From: Oryzomonas japonica
GTDB lineage: Bacteria; Desulfobacterota; Desulfuromonadia; Geobacterales; Pseudopelobacteraceae
Reading direction: 5' to 3'
Assembly: GCF_008802365.1 (NCBI RefSeq)
Contig: NZ_VZQZ01000001.1
Coordinates: 310,001 to 374,000 of the forward strand
DNA: 64,000 nt
In this document: in pieces, positions 27,375 through 36,631 of the stretch
Layout: each line of letters begins with the position of its first letter
Position numbering within the stretch: position 1 is the first letter of the stretch
The notes under the pieces: generated by a model
Databases searched by the model: none
Told to the model about the DNA's origin: nothing
The model's input: the letters and a program-made list of their open reading frames with translations, nothing else
Translations under genes and position numbers: made by a program

Positions 27375-28931
27375 ATGAAACCCATTGATTTCTCTCTCTA
27401 TCTGATTACCGACCGCGCCCAGACCGCCGGTCGGCAGCTCGTTGACGTGGTGCGCACTGCTCTGACCGGCGGGGTGCGCGCCGTGCAACTGCGGGACAAG
27501 GATCTGCCGGACGGCGAATACTTGGAGCTTGCCCGGGCGCTTCGGGTACTGACCCGGGAGTTCGGAGCCCTGCTCTTCATCAACAGCCGGGTCGATGTCG
27601 CCCTGGCGGTGGGGGCCGACGGCGTCCATCTGGGGGCGGCCTCCGCGACCGTGGCCGAGGTACGTCAACAATACGGCAAGGGGATGGTGATCGGCTATTC
27701 CAGCCACGGCTTGGCTGAGGCGCGCCAAGCGGTGCATGACGGGGCGGATTTCATCACCTTCGGCCCGGTCTTTGCGACCCCCTCCAAGGCGGCCTATGGG
27801 GAACCGCTGGGGTGCGCAGCCCTGCAGCGGGCGGTGGAGGCGTTGCCGGTCCCGGTGTTTGCCCTGGGCGGCGTGAAGTCGGAGAACCTGCCCGCAGTTC
27901 GGGAAGCCGGCTGTAGCCATGTCGCCTTGATCTCGGCCGTCAGCGCCGCCCCCGATCCGTGCCGCGCAACGCAGGAACTCCTGGCAAACCTGGGAAACCC
28001 GCTGTCCACCGCCGTCCATCACGAACTGCGCATCAACTCCTACGGCCATTACCTGCGCCGGCGCTTCGGCTGCCGGATCAGCAAGGTCAACGTGGATGCC
28101 GGCTTCACCTGTCCCAACCGGGACGGCAGCAAGGGGACCGGCGGTTGCATCTACTGCAACAACGTCTCCTTCTCCCCCAAGGACACCCAGCCGGTCATCC
28201 CGCTGGAAGAACAACTCTCGGCGGGCATGGCCTACCATCGGCACCGTCTCGGTTCCGAAAAGTTCATCGTCTATTTCCAAAAATACACCAACACCTACGC
28301 CTCCGCGGATGTGCTGGCCGACCTCTACCGCCGCGCTCTGGCCCATCCCGATGTGCTCGGGATCTCGGTCGGCACCCGGCCCGACTCCCTGACCGATGGG
28401 GCGCTGGAACTGCTGACGGAGATCGCCCGCGATCATTACGTCTGCCTGGAGTTGGGGCTGCAGTCCCGGGACGACGCCATCTTGGCGCGGATCAATCGCG
28501 GCCATACCGTGGACGATTTCGTTGCGGCTGTGAAACGGGCGGCGGGGCGGAGTTTCGATATCTGCGCCCACCTGATCCACGGCTTTCCCGGGGAACGGCG
28601 GGAGGAATTCCTCAAAAGCGCCGACCTGATCGCCTCCCTGCCGATCAACTCGGTCAAGCTCCATCAGCTCCATGCCGTCGAAGGGACCGAATTGGCCGCC
28701 ATGTACCGCCGGGGCGAATTCGTACCGCTCACCCTGGAGAAATACGTGGCCGCGGCCGCCGATTTTCTGGAACGGCTGCCGGCCCATGTCACGATACAGC
28801 GCCTGTACGGTTCGGCACCGCTGGCGATCTGTGTTGCTCCCCGATGGGGGCTGAAGAACAACCAGATGTGGTTCGCGGTGATCAACGAACTGCGGCGGCG
28901 CGGCACGTGGCAGGGGTATCGGGCCGGCTAG
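27375..28931 (+). CDS. thiE: Fusion: thiamine phosphate synthase (ThiE) and YhcC-like radical SAM protein
   Basis: One 518-codon open frame holds two enzymes. Residues 1 to about 205 are a ThiE/TenI-type TIM barrel (LITDRAQ, AVQLRDKDL, GADGVHLG, FGPVFATPSK, FALGGVK), which joins the pyrimidine and thiazole to make thiamine phosphate. Residues from about 215 on match the YhcC/TIGR01212 radical SAM family (INSYGHYLRRRFG, DAGFTCPNRDGSKGTGGCIYC, LELGLQS, HLIHGFPGE). The cluster cysteines are spaced as in that family. The start has no good Shine-Dalgarno sequence. YhcC function is poorly known. I see no stop or frame change in the linker near residue 205-215. Confidence 0.9.
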   Translation: MKPIDFSLYLITDRAQTAGRQLVDVVRTALTGGVRAVQLRDKDLPDGEYLELARALRVLTREFGALLFINSRVDVALAVGADGVHLGAASATVAEVRQQYGKGMVIGYSSHGLAEARQAVHDGADFITFGPVFATPSKAAYGEPLGCAALQRAVEALPVPVFALGGVKSENLPAVREAGCSHVALISAVSAAPDPCRATQELLANLGNPLSTAVHHELRINSYGHYLRRRFGCRISKVNVDAGFTCPNRDGSKGTGGCIYCNNVSFSPKDTQPVIPLEEQLSAGMAYHRHRLGSEKFIVYFQKYTNTYASADVLADLYRRALAHPDVLGISVGTRPDSLTDGALELLTEIARDHYVCLELGLQSRDDAILARINRGHTVDDFVAAVKRAAGRSFDICAHLIHGFPGERREEFLKSADLIASLPINSVKLHQLHAVEGTELAAMYRRGEFVPLTLEKYVAAAADFLERLPAHVTIQRLYGSAPLAICVAPRWGLKNNQMWFAVINELRRRGTWQGYRAG

Positions 28932-29051
28932 CGGGGATGTATTCGTTTTCCGCCGGGAAAGTGCTTTTTTCGACCGCCCGGCGGTGCTATAGTAACCGTC
29001 CGCAAAGATGCCACGCCTCTGCCGCACTTAAAATAGTCAAGGAGATTCACT

Positions 29052-30452
29052 ATGTCCGACCTGCGCGTCCGTTTCGCACCCAGCCCCACCGGCTACCTCC
29101 ATGTGGGGGGAGCCCGTACCGCCCTGTTCAATTGGCTGCTGGCCAGAAAACAGGGGGGCACCTTCATCCTGCGCATAGAGGACACGGATGTGGAACGTTC
29201 CACCCAGGCCTCCATCGACGCCATCCTGCAGGCCATGGAATGGCTCGGGCTGGACTGGGACGAGGGCCCCTTCTACCAGACCGACAACTTCGACCTCTAT
29301 CGGGAGTATGTCCAGAAGCTGCTGGAGGCGGGCAAGGCCTACAAGTGCTACTGTACGGCCGAAGAGCTGACGGCCAAGCGCGAACAGGCCATGAAGGAAG
29401 GGCGCAAGCCCAAGTATGACGGCACCTGCCGCGAACTGGGCGAGCAGCCGGCCGACAAGCCGTTCGTGGTCCGCTTCCGCGCCCCCCAGGAGGGGGAGGT
29501 GGCCTTCGACGACCTGATCAAGGGGCGCATCGCCTTCCCGGCCGAGGAACTTGACGACCTGATCATCCAGCGCAGCGACGGTACGCCGACCTATAACTTC
29601 TGCGTCGTGATCGACGACGCCATCATGAAGGTCACCACCGTGATCCGCGGCGACGATCATGTCAACAACACCCCGCGCCAGATTCAGCTCTACGAGGCAC
29701 TGGGCTTTCCGGTGCCCAAATTCGCCCACGTTCCCATGATCCTGGGGAGCGACAAGGCGCGTCTCTCCAAGCGCCACGGCGCCACCAGCGTGATGGCCTA
29801 CCGCGACATGGGTTTTCTTCCCGAGGCGCTGGTGAACTATCTGGTACGTCTGGGGTGGAGCCACGGCGACGACGAGATCTTCACCCGCGAGGAGATGATC
29901 CAGAAGTTCGACATCACCAACATCGGCCGCTCCGCCAGCGTCTTCAACACGGAGAAGTTGCTGTGGCTGAATGCCCATTACATCAAGACCGGCGATCCGG
30001 CACGTCTGGCCGGGCTGCTCCTGCCCCACCTGGAATCACGCGGCATCGACCCCCAGGGCGGGCCCGAGGTGGCCGCGGTGGTAAAGACGCTTCAGGAACG
30101 GGCCCAGACCCTGGAAGAGATGGCCGACCGGGCCGCCTTCTATTTCAAGGCCCCCGACGCCTACGACGAGGCCGCCCTGGCCAAGTTCGACAAGGAACAC
30201 CTGCGGGCGGTCTACGACGCGGTGGCCCAAAGGCTGGCAACCGTCGCCACCGCCACGGCCGAGGATATCGACGCCCTGTTCAAGGAGATTTGCGCCGACA
30301 AGGGGTGGAAGATGGGCCAGGTTGGACAGCCGGTACGCGTCGCCCTCTCGGGCGGCAGCCAAGCCCCCGGTATCGGCGATATCATCGTCACCCTGGGGAT
30401 CGGGGAGGCCGTCAAGCGGATTGCCAGGGCTAGGGAAACCGTGGCTGCGTAG
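29052..30452 (+). CDS. gltX: Glutamyl-tRNA synthetase
   Basis: A 466-residue class I aminoacyl-tRNA synthetase. The HIGH-type motif is [13 protein letters not shown] near residue 10 and the KMSKS-type motif [11 protein letters not shown] near 236. It charges tRNA-Glu with glutamate. AAGGAG precedes the ATG. The length is normal. Confidence 0.96.
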   Translation: MSDLRVRFAPSPTGYLHVGGARTALFNWLLARKQGGTFILRIEDTDVERSTQASIDAILQAMEWLGLDWDEGPFYQTDNFDLYREYVQKLLEAGKAYKCYCTAEELTAKREQAMKEGRKPKYDGTCRELGEQPADKPFVVRFRAPQEGEVAFDDLIKGRIAFPAEELDDLIIQRSDGTPTYNFCVVIDDAIMKVTTVIRGDDHVNNTPRQIQLYEALGFPVPKFAHVPMILGSDKARLSKRHGATSVMAYRDMGFLPEALVNYLVRLGWSHGDDEIFTREEMIQKFDITNIGRSASVFNTEKLLWLNAHYIKTGDPARLAGLLLPHLESRGIDPQGGPEVAAVVKTLQERAQTLEEMADRAAFYFKAPDAYDEAALAKFDKEHLRAVYDAVAQRLATVATATAEDIDALFKEICADKGWKMGQVGQPVRVALSGGSQAPGIGDIIVTLGIGEAVKRIARARETVAA

Positions 30453-30521
30453 CGAAGAAAACAGCGCGTGACCGCAGATTCGGGATGCCACTGCTTCGGT
30501 GGTTACCTGTCTGAATCGTTA

Positions 30522-30544
30522 GGGGCGCATGCAATGCGCCCCTA
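30522..30544. repeat. Intergenic palindrome between gltX and the hydrogenase gene
   Basis: AGGGGCGCATGCAATGCGCCCCT is an inverted repeat with 10-bp arms and a short loop. This GGGGCG...CGCCCC form is common in GC-rich bacteria as an intergenic palindrome. It lacks a T-run, so it is not a clear terminator. Confidence 0.6.
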
Positions 30545-30606
30545 CTGTTTATAGCTCTCTTCCCCCTCTTCCTGACATCCTTCTGAAGTGTGGTACACTC
30601 TTCACC

Positions 30607-32016
30607 ATGGGCACGACCATCACCATATCCCCGGTGAGCCGCATCGAGGGGCACGCCGCCATCACCATCCAATTGGACGCGGCCGGACAGGTGGCGGAGG
30701 CCCGACTGCACGTCCGGGAATTCCGCGGTTTCGAATCCTTTTGCCTGGGGCGTCCCTTTTGGGAGATGCCGACCATCACCGCCCGGATTTGCGGCATCTG
30801 CCCGGTCAGCCACGCCCTGGCCGCGGCCATGGCCGGGGAACACATCATGGGGGTAGCCATCCCCCCGGCAGCGCAGCACCTCCGCCGGATTCTCTCCCTG
30901 GCCCAACTGATCCTCAGCCATTCCCTCAGCTTTTTTCACCTCTCCGCCCCGGACATCGTCCTCGGCCTTGACAGCGACCCCACGGAACGGAATATCGTCG
31001 GCGTGGCGCGCCACCGCCCCGAGGTCATCCGCAAGGGGGTCCGCCTGCGCCAGATCGGCCAGGAGATCGTCAACCTGATCGCCGGCCGCCGCCTGCACCC
31101 GGAACATATCGTGGCAGGGGGCATGGGTGAGCCGTTGGGCGAGGAGGGGCGCGCCGCCATCGTCGCCCTACTCCCCGAGGCGCGGGAGTTGACGCGCTTT
31201 GCCCTAGATCTGTTGCGGGAGCGGAGCGAGGGCTTTCGGTCCGAGATGGGCAACTGCGGCGATTTTCCCAGTCTCTTCCTGGGGTTGGTGGGCGTGGACG
31301 GGTGCCTCGACCATTACAGCGGCCGGCTGCGGTTCATGGATGCGGCCGGCGGGACGGTCGGCGACCTGGTGCCGGAGGAGTACGCCGCCGCCATCCGTGA
31401 GACCGTGGCCACCGACAGCTACCTGAAGCCCACGGAATGTATTTTTGGCGAGGATCGTCTCTACCGTGTCGGCCCCCTGGCCCGCCTCTCCGTGGCCCCG
31501 TTCGCGGCTGCGCCCCAGGCGGAGCAGGCCCGCAAGGAACTTCTGGGGGGGCGGCGGACCTCCACCGCCAGCCTCGATTACCACCAGGCCCGGTTGATCG
31601 AGATGCTCTACGCCGTGGAGCGGATCGCGGGCTTGCTGGACGACCCGCTGTGCGTCGATCGTCAGTTCCTGGCCCGAGCCGGAGTCAACGCCTCCGAGGG
31701 AGTCGGCGTCACCGAGGCCCCCCGCGGCACCCTGATCCACCATTACCATGTGGACCGTGACGGCCTGTTGACCGGGGTCAACCTGATCGTGGCAACGGCC
31801 CATAACAGCCGCGCCATGGACCGGACCATCACCGACATCGCCCGACAGCATCTCCAGGGGGGGGCGCTCGGCGAGGGGCTCCTTAACCGGGTCGAACACG
31901 GCATCCGCCTCTACGACCCCTGCCTTTCCTGCGCTACCCATGCGGTCGGCAGAATGGGCATGACCGTCACGCTGAGATCGGCCGACGGGAAGGTGCTGGA
32001 CAGGGCTGTCCGGTAA
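30607..32016 (+). CDS. NiFe-hydrogenase large subunit, HoxH/MvhA-type (group 3-like)
   Basis: A 469-residue catalytic subunit of a cytoplasmic NiFe-hydrogenase. It begins with [10 protein letters not shown]. The N-terminal nickel ligands are in [11 protein letters not shown] near residue 62 and the C-terminal pair in [10 protein letters not shown] near 439. After that histidine, about 24 residues remain, the peptide removed by a maturation protease when nickel is inserted. The start is set by the conserved N terminus; its ribosome binding site is weak. No small subunit, diaphorase or maturation gene is adjacent: gltX is upstream and uvrB begins 16 bp downstream. Confidence 0.88.
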   Translation: MGTTITISPVSRIEGHAAITIQLDAAGQVAEARLHVREFRGFESFCLGRPFWEMPTITARICGICPVSHALAAAMAGEHIMGVAIPPAAQHLRRILSLAQLILSHSLSFFHLSAPDIVLGLDSDPTERNIVGVARHRPEVIRKGVRLRQIGQEIVNLIAGRRLHPEHIVAGGMGEPLGEEGRAAIVALLPEARELTRFALDLLRERSEGFRSEMGNCGDFPSLFLGLVGVDGCLDHYSGRLRFMDAAGGTVGDLVPEEYAAAIRETVATDSYLKPTECIFGEDRLYRVGPLARLSVAPFAAAPQAEQARKELLGGRRTSTASLDYHQARLIEMLYAVERIAGLLDDPLCVDRQFLARAGVNASEGVGVTEAPRGTLIHHYHVDRDGLLTGVNLIVATAHNSRAMDRTITDIARQHLQGGALGEGLLNRVEHGIRLYDPCLSCATHAVGRMGMTVTLRSADGKVLDRAVR

Positions 32017-32031
32017 GGCTAGAATAACCCC

Positions 32032-34089
32032 ATGAGTTCGAGTGCATCCCTCTTCAACCTGACCACATCCTATACCCCCCGCGGCGACCAGCCCCAGGCC
32101 ATTGCCGAACTGGTGGAAGGGATCGAGCGCGGCGACCAACATCAGGTATTGCTGGGGGTGACCGGTTCGGGCAAGACCTTCACCGTGGCCAACGTCATCG
32201 CCCAGACCGGCCGGCCGGCTCTGGTGCTGGCCCCCAACAAGACCCTGGCGGCCCAGCTCTACGGCGAGTTCAAGGAACTCTTCCCGGACAACGCCGTGGA
32301 ATACTTCGTCTCCTACTACGACTATTACCAGCCGGAAGCCTATCTCCCCACCACCGATACCTTCATCGAGAAGGATTCATCGATCAACGACGAGATCGAC
32401 AAGATGCGCCACTCGGCTACCCGCAGCCTCCTGACCCGGCGCGACGTGATCATCGTGGCCTCGGTCTCCTGCATCTATGGCATCGGCTCGCCCGAGGCCT
32501 ATGCCAGCCTGCACATCTTCTTCCACCAGGGGGAGGATTTCGGCCGCGACGCCCTGCTAAAAAAGTTGGTGGAGATCCAGTACGAACGCAACGATATGGA
32601 CTTCCACCGCGGCACCTTCCGGGTGCGGGGCGACGTGGTGGAGGTCTTTCCCGCCTACGACAGCGACAAGGCGCTGCGCATCGAGTTCTTCGGCGACGAG
32701 GTTGAGGCCATCAGCGAGATCGACCCGTTACGAGGGGTGGTGCTCCAGAAATTGGCCAAATGCGCCATCTATCCGGCATCCCATTACGTCTCCACCCGCG
32801 AGACCCTGGAAAAAGCGGTGGAGCAGATTCGCGTGGACCTGGGGGAGCGCCTCCGCTATTTCGGGGAGCGGAACATGCTGCTGGAGGCCCAGCGCATCGA
32901 GCAGCGCACCTTTTTTGACATCGAGATGATGGAGGAGATGGGGTTCTGCCAGGGGATCGAGAACTATTCCCGCTATTTCGACGGGCGCACGGAGGGGGAG
33001 CCCCCCTACACCCTGATCGACTATTTCCCCGAGGATTTCGTGCTCTTCGTGGACGAGTCCCATATCACCATCCCCCAGGTGGGGGGCATGTACCGGGGAG
33101 ACCGCAGCCGCAAGGAAACCCTGGTGCAGTATGGCTTCCGTCTGCCGGCGGCCCTGGACAACCGGCCGCTCAATTTTCAGGAGTTCGAACGGCGCATCCG
33201 CCAGGCGGTATACGTCTCGGCCACGCCGGCGGATTTCGAGATGGAGCGGAGCGGTGGCGTCTTCGTGGAACAGGTCATCCGCCCCACCGGGCTGGTGGAC
33301 CCGAAGATCGAGATCCGGCCGGCGACGGCTACCCCCCCTCAATCCCCCCCTAAACTAGGGGGGGAGGCTGCACTCGGCCAGGTGGACGATCTCCTCCACG
33401 AGGTCCGGGCAACCGTGGCCAAGGGTGAACGTGTACTGGTGACTACCCTGACCAAGCGCATGGCCGAGGAGTTGACCAACTATTATCGGGAGTTGGGGGT
33501 CAAGGTGCGCTACCTGCACTCGGACATCGTCACCATCGAGCGTATGCAGATCCTGCGTGATCTCAGGATGGGGGAGTTCGACGTACTGGTGGGCATCAAC
33601 CTGCTGCGGGAGGGGCTGGACCTGCCGGAGGTTTCCCTGGTGGCCATCCTGGACGCCGACAAGGAGGGGTTCCTCCGTTCCGCCCGCTCCCTGATCCAGA
33701 CCTGCGGCCGGGCCGCCCGCAATGTGGACGGCCGGGTGCTGATGTACGCCGATGTGGTGACCCGCTCCATGCAGGCCTGCCTCGACGAGACCGAGCGCCG
33801 TCGCGTCAAGCAGTTGGCCTATAACCAGGAGTTCGGCATCACCCCCGAGACGGTCAAAAAGGCGATGGGCACGATCCTGGGGTCCATCGAGGAGAAGGAT
33901 TACTACACCCCGGCGAGTGGCGTGGCCGAGACGACCGAGGAGTACTTAGCGCCCAAGGAGATCCCCAAGCTGGTCAAGAAGCTGCGCAAGGAGATGCTGG
34001 CGGCGGCCAAGGCGCTGGATTTCGAAACCGCCGCCGGATTGCGGGACCGGATCAAGCGGCTGGAGGAGATGGAGTTGGCGCTGCGGTGA
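32032..34089 (+). CDS. uvrB: Excinuclease ABC subunit B with inserted peptide
   Basis: A 685-residue helicase-like damage-recognition subunit of nucleotide excision repair. Walker [14 protein letters not shown] is near residue 39, the beta-hairpin region [12 protein letters not shown] near 96, DEXX-type [11 protein letters not shown] near 340, and the C-terminal UvrC-interacting coiled coil ends the chain. Compared with the usual sequence RP-x-T-QVDDLL, this protein has about 17 extra residues ([17 protein letters not shown], encoded at 33328-33378). They are encoded by a palindromic CCCCCT...AGGGGG element that keeps the frame. Confidence 0.95.
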   Translation: MSSSASLFNLTTSYTPRGDQPQAIAELVEGIERGDQHQVLLGVTGSGKTFTVANVIAQTGRPALVLAPNKTLAAQLYGEFKELFPDNAVEYFVSYYDYYQPEAYLPTTDTFIEKDSSINDEIDKMRHSATRSLLTRRDVIIVASVSCIYGIGSPEAYASLHIFFHQGEDFGRDALLKKLVEIQYERNDMDFHRGTFRVRGDVVEVFPAYDSDKALRIEFFGDEVEAISEIDPLRGVVLQKLAKCAIYPASHYVSTRETLEKAVEQIRVDLGERLRYFGERNMLLEAQRIEQRTFFDIEMMEEMGFCQGIENYSRYFDGRTEGEPPYTLIDYFPEDFVLFVDESHITIPQVGGMYRGDRSRKETLVQYGFRLPAALDNRPLNFQEFERRIRQAVYVSATPADFEMERSGGVFVEQVIRPTGLVDPKIEIRPATATPPQSPPKLGGEAALGQVDDLLHEVRATVAKGERVLVTTLTKRMAEELTNYYRELGVKVRYLHSDIVTIERMQILRDLRMGEFDVLVGINLLREGLDLPEVSLVAILDADKEGFLRSARSLIQTCGRAARNVDGRVLMYADVVTRSMQACLDETERRRVKQLAYNQEFGITPETVKKAMGTILGSIEEKDYYTPASGVAETTEEYLAPKEIPKLVKKLRKEMLAAAKALDFETAAGLRDRIKRLEEMELALR
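33328..33378 (+). repeat. In-frame palindromic insertion within uvrB
   Basis: The core at 33333-33366 is C-rich then G-rich, with CCCCCCCT and AGGGGGGG arms around AAACT. It adds 17 codons between two strongly conserved segments of UvrB. Such palindromic units normally occur between genes. Confidence 0.75.
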
Positions 34090-34116
34090 ACCCGGCGAAT
34101 CTTTTAAAAACAAATC

Positions 34117-34242
34117 CGCCACAGAGACACGGAGACACAGAGGTACACAGAGAAAGGCAAAAGGTTTTTTGAGGTAAAACAATTATCTGGAATCGTTGTT
34201 TTTTGTTTGTCTTGCGCCTGATTTTCTCTGTGTCTCTGTGGC
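34117..34242. repeat. Inverted CCACAGAGACAC repeat pair
   Basis: The left arm has GCCACAGAGACAC followed by GGAGACACAGAG and a partial repeat (34119-34155); the right arm is CTCTGTGTCTCTGTGGC (34226-34242). The arms are complementary over about 18 bp and are 70 bp apart. They fill most of the 185-bp uvrB to glycosylase gap. Confidence 0.75.
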
Positions 34243-34274
34243 AGAATTGCCGTTTTAGATCATAGGATCGAAGC

Positions 34275-35141
34275 TTGACATTGAACCCTGAACACCTCAC
34301 CAACCGCTACCACGAAACCGGCGCCCTCGACCTTGCAACGGTCAAGGCCTTCCAGAAATGTATCCTGGCCCACCACCACGCCAATCCTCGCCCCATGCCG
34401 TGGCGCGAGACCCGCAACCCCTATTGCATCCTGATCTCCGAGATCATGCTCCAGCAGACCCAGGTGGAACGGGTCAAGGCCAAGTATGCCGAATTCCTGG
34501 CGGCCTTTCCAGCACTTGCCGACCTTGCCGCCGCTCCCTTGCCCCAGGTATTGCAGGTGTGGCAGGGGCTGGGCTACAACCGCCGCGCCCTGGCCCTTAA
34601 ACGGTGCGCCGAGGAGATCGTGGAGCGCTTTGCCGGCCAATTCCCCACGACAATCGTGGAGTTGGAGTCCTTGCCCGGTATCGGCCCGTACACGGCCCGG
34701 GCCGTGGCGACCTTCGCCTTCGGGGTAACGGAGCCCTTTATCGAGACCAACATCCGCACGGTCTTCATCCATTTCTTTTTCCACAGCCGGGACCAGGTGG
34801 GGGACCGGGAGATCATGCCCCTGGTGGGGGCGACCTTGGACCGAGACGATCCCCGCACGTGGTTCTATGGGTTGATGGATTACGGCGTGATGCTCAAGCA
34901 GAGCCATCCCAATCCTGGCCGCCGTAGCGCCCACCACACCCGGCAGTCGCGATTCGAGGGGTCGAACCGCCAGTTGCGCAGCCGCATGTTGCGGGCCGTC
35001 ATGGAGAATCCGGGGATAACGGCCAAGGCATTGGCCGAACTGCTCGGCGCCGAGTTGGAGGCGGTGCAGAGCAATCTTGAGGCCATGCAGCGCGAGGGGT
35101 TTCTCTGCAAACAGGGGGAGGGCGTGGGGATCAAGGGATAG
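34275..35141 (+). CDS. MutY/EndoIII-like HhH-GPD DNA glycosylase, cluster-less
   Basis: A 288-residue helix-hairpin-helix glycosylase. ISEIMLQQTQVERV carries the glutamate used by MutY, and GIGPYTARAVATFAFG is the HhH motif. The usual catalytic-Asp segment (DGNV) is replaced by ETNIRTVF. The C-terminal part has no four-cysteine Fe-S loop and no NUDIX-like domain; instead a winged-helix-like segment (NPGITAKALAELLGA) ends the chain. The start is a TTG. It is probably a base-excision enzyme acting on A:8-oxoG or a related mispair; the exact substrate is open. Confidence 0.75.
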   Translation: MTLNPEHLTNRYHETGALDLATVKAFQKCILAHHHANPRPMPWRETRNPYCILISEIMLQQTQVERVKAKYAEFLAAFPALADLAAAPLPQVLQVWQGLGYNRRALALKRCAEEIVERFAGQFPTTIVELESLPGIGPYTARAVATFAFGVTEPFIETNIRTVFIHFFFHSRDQVGDREIMPLVGATLDRDDPRTWFYGLMDYGVMLKQSHPNPGRRSAHHTRQSRFEGSNRQLRSRMLRAVMENPGITAKALAELLGAELEAVQSNLEAMQREGFLCKQGEGVGIKG

Positions 35142-35159
35142 CAGGCTGTTGAAAAACCC

Positions 35160-35280
35160 AGGTTGTTCAAAAATAGCCAGATCGTCGCATCCGCAGAAAG
35201 CCATGAGGAGGCGTAGCAGCGCTACGCCGCACGAAAGGGCTTTCGAGGACGGCGGCGAGATGGCTGTTTTTCAACAACCT
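35160..35280 (-). repeat. Dispersed 121-bp element, copy D (inverted), with extra arm
   Basis: Read on the plus strand it starts AGGTTGTTCAAAAATAG and ends CTGTTTTTCAACAACCT. The extra arm CAGGCTGTTGAAAAACCC lies at 35142-35159. It sits between the convergent glycosylase gene and ppcA, starting 18 bp after the stop codon. Confidence 0.9.
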
Positions 35281-35292
35281 CTTAGAACGAGA

Positions 35293-35318
35293 AGAGGGCA
35301 GCGTCGTTGCTGCCCTCT
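35293..35318 (-). terminator. Hairpin after ppcA
   Basis: AGAGGGCAGC and GCTGCCCTCT pair around GTCGTT. The minus-strand tail is only moderately T-rich (TTCTCGTTCT). It is a probable ppcA terminator, 28 bp after the gene. Confidence 0.55.
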
Positions 35319-35346
35319 CGTGAAACGTCGTCAACCGTTCAAACGG

Positions 35347-35613
35347 TTACTGTTTGTGGCACTCTTTGCAGGAGGTCGGCCCTTTGGCCATGGTGCTGTG
35401 GCAACCTTTGCAGGTCTTGTGAGCCCAGTCCTTGCCGAAGCCTTCGATCTTGCCGCCTGCTGCGGAGGCGTGGCATTTCGTACAGTCCTTCAGCATTTCC
35501 TGGTGGGCCTTGTGATTGAACGTGACGCCTCTCTTCAGGGTGATCACGTCGGCGGCAAAAGCGGTCCCGGCAAAGGCTGCGATGGCGAGGATGGCGATTA
35601 CGGTCTTTTTCAT
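35347..35613 (-). CDS. ppcA: PpcA-family triheme cytochrome c7
   Basis: An 88-residue precursor with a signal peptide ending TAFA-A near residue 20. The mature ~68 residues carry three CXXCH sites (CTKCH, CKGCH, CKECH) and the extra histidines (FNHKAHQ) that serve as sixth heme ligands. It matches the periplasmic PpcA family that carries electrons from the inner membrane to outer-membrane conduits during metal reduction in Geobacter. AAGGAGAG lies upstream of the ATG. Geobacter species have several paralogs, so the exact member (A-E) is not certain. Confidence 0.9.
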   Translation of the reverse strand: MKKTVIAILAIAAFAGTAFAADVITLKRGVTFNHKAHQEMLKDCTKCHASAAGGKIEGFGKDWAHKTCKGCHSTMAKGPTSCKECHKQ

Positions 35614-36054
35614 GGTTTCTCTCTCCTTGATGGTGGTGTGCTGCAAAAGTTTGTATACGCGATAATGCATTGTAAGGCCGAGGTCCGTCAATCTATTTTT
35701 TATCCGCGCTTTTGTCGGCTGCGCGCCGTGCTTTCTCTGCGGCTTCCGGCTGGCGATTCGTCCGGGGCACGGGCGTTTGCGTCAGCGGGACGTCGGTATT
35801 TTCTCATGCTCCGCAGTTTGTTACACTGGTTGTATACATATCATGTGCCAAAAGATGATGATGTCATAATATGGTGAAATCATTTTGGTTGGTTGAACTG
35901 GCGCCGGAGGGATGTGCCCGTTCTCTACCGCAATTGAGGTGGTGGCTTGTTCTTTTGGGATAGATGGTGGCGGCCTGAAAAAGCCTTGCCATGCGCCCCT
36001 GTTCATGTAAAATCCCTAGAAGCAGGGAATCACACTGATGGAGGATACGGAGAT
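35614..36054. other. Intergenic region between divergent ppcA and gspG
   Basis: This 441-bp stretch holds the divergent promoters. On the minus strand TTGACG (35686-35691) and CATTAT (35662-35667), 18 nt apart, are a candidate ppcA promoter. The centre is GC-rich without a good ORF. A palindromic TGATGATGTCATAATATGG stretch near 35855 is AT-rich. No repeat copy is present. Confidence 0.5.
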
Positions 36055-36495
36055 ATGAAACAACTCAACAACAAGCGCGGCTTCACCCTCATCGAGATCA
36101 TGGTGGTGATCGTCATCCTGGCGCTTTTGGCCGCTCTGGTCGGCCCCAAGATCATGGGCCGCACCGATGACGCCAAGATCCAGACCACCAAGACCCAGAT
36201 CAGAAACCTGGAGTCGGCCCTTAAACTCTATAAGCTCGACAACGGCGCTTATCCCTCTACGGAACAGGGGTTGAACTCCCTGGTGACAAAACCGACCGTG
36301 GGGGTTATCCCCAAGAACTTTAAGGAGGGGGGCTATCTGGAGAGCAAAAACGTGCCCAAGGATGGCTGGGGCAACGACTTCCTCTATGTGTCGCCGGGCG
36401 AACATGGGGATTACGACCTCTACTCCTACGGTGCCGACGGCGCCAAAGGGGGCGACGGGAAGAATGCCGATATCAGCAGTTGGGATCTGAAGTAG
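36055..36495 (+). CDS. gspG: Type II secretion major pseudopilin, GspG/OxpG-type
   Basis: A 146-residue pseudopilin. The prepilin peptidase site is KRG-FTLIEIMVV with the conserved glutamate at mature position 5, followed by a hydrophobic helix. The C-terminal part has the GspG features YPSTEQGL, DGWGNDF and the calcium-loop-like YSYGADGAKGGDGK. GspG builds the pseudopilus that pushes exoproteins out. No other gsp gene is adjacent. In Geobacter sulfurreducens a pseudopilin of this kind (OxpG) is needed for Fe(III) oxide reduction. Confidence 0.92.
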   Translation: MKQLNNKRGFTLIEIMVVIVILALLAALVGPKIMGRTDDAKIQTTKTQIRNLESALKLYKLDNGAYPSTEQGLNSLVTKPTVGVIPKNFKEGGYLESKNVPKDGWGNDFLYVSPGEHGDYDLYSYGADGAKGGDGKNADISSWDLK

Positions 36496-36631
36496 CCCTT
36501 TTTCGCTTTTAAGGTTGAAATTTTGTTTTTCTGCGTTATAGTTGACCGCCTAACCTATTATTTTAATTATGAATAAAAGTTTTTAGCCGGTCTAAAGCAC
36601 GATTCTCTATCATCCTTGAGGAGGCAGCACT

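Noticed and set aside
34117-34242. CRISPR-like array from the CACAGAGACAC repeats
   Set aside because: There are only two arms in inverted orientation with no regular spacers.
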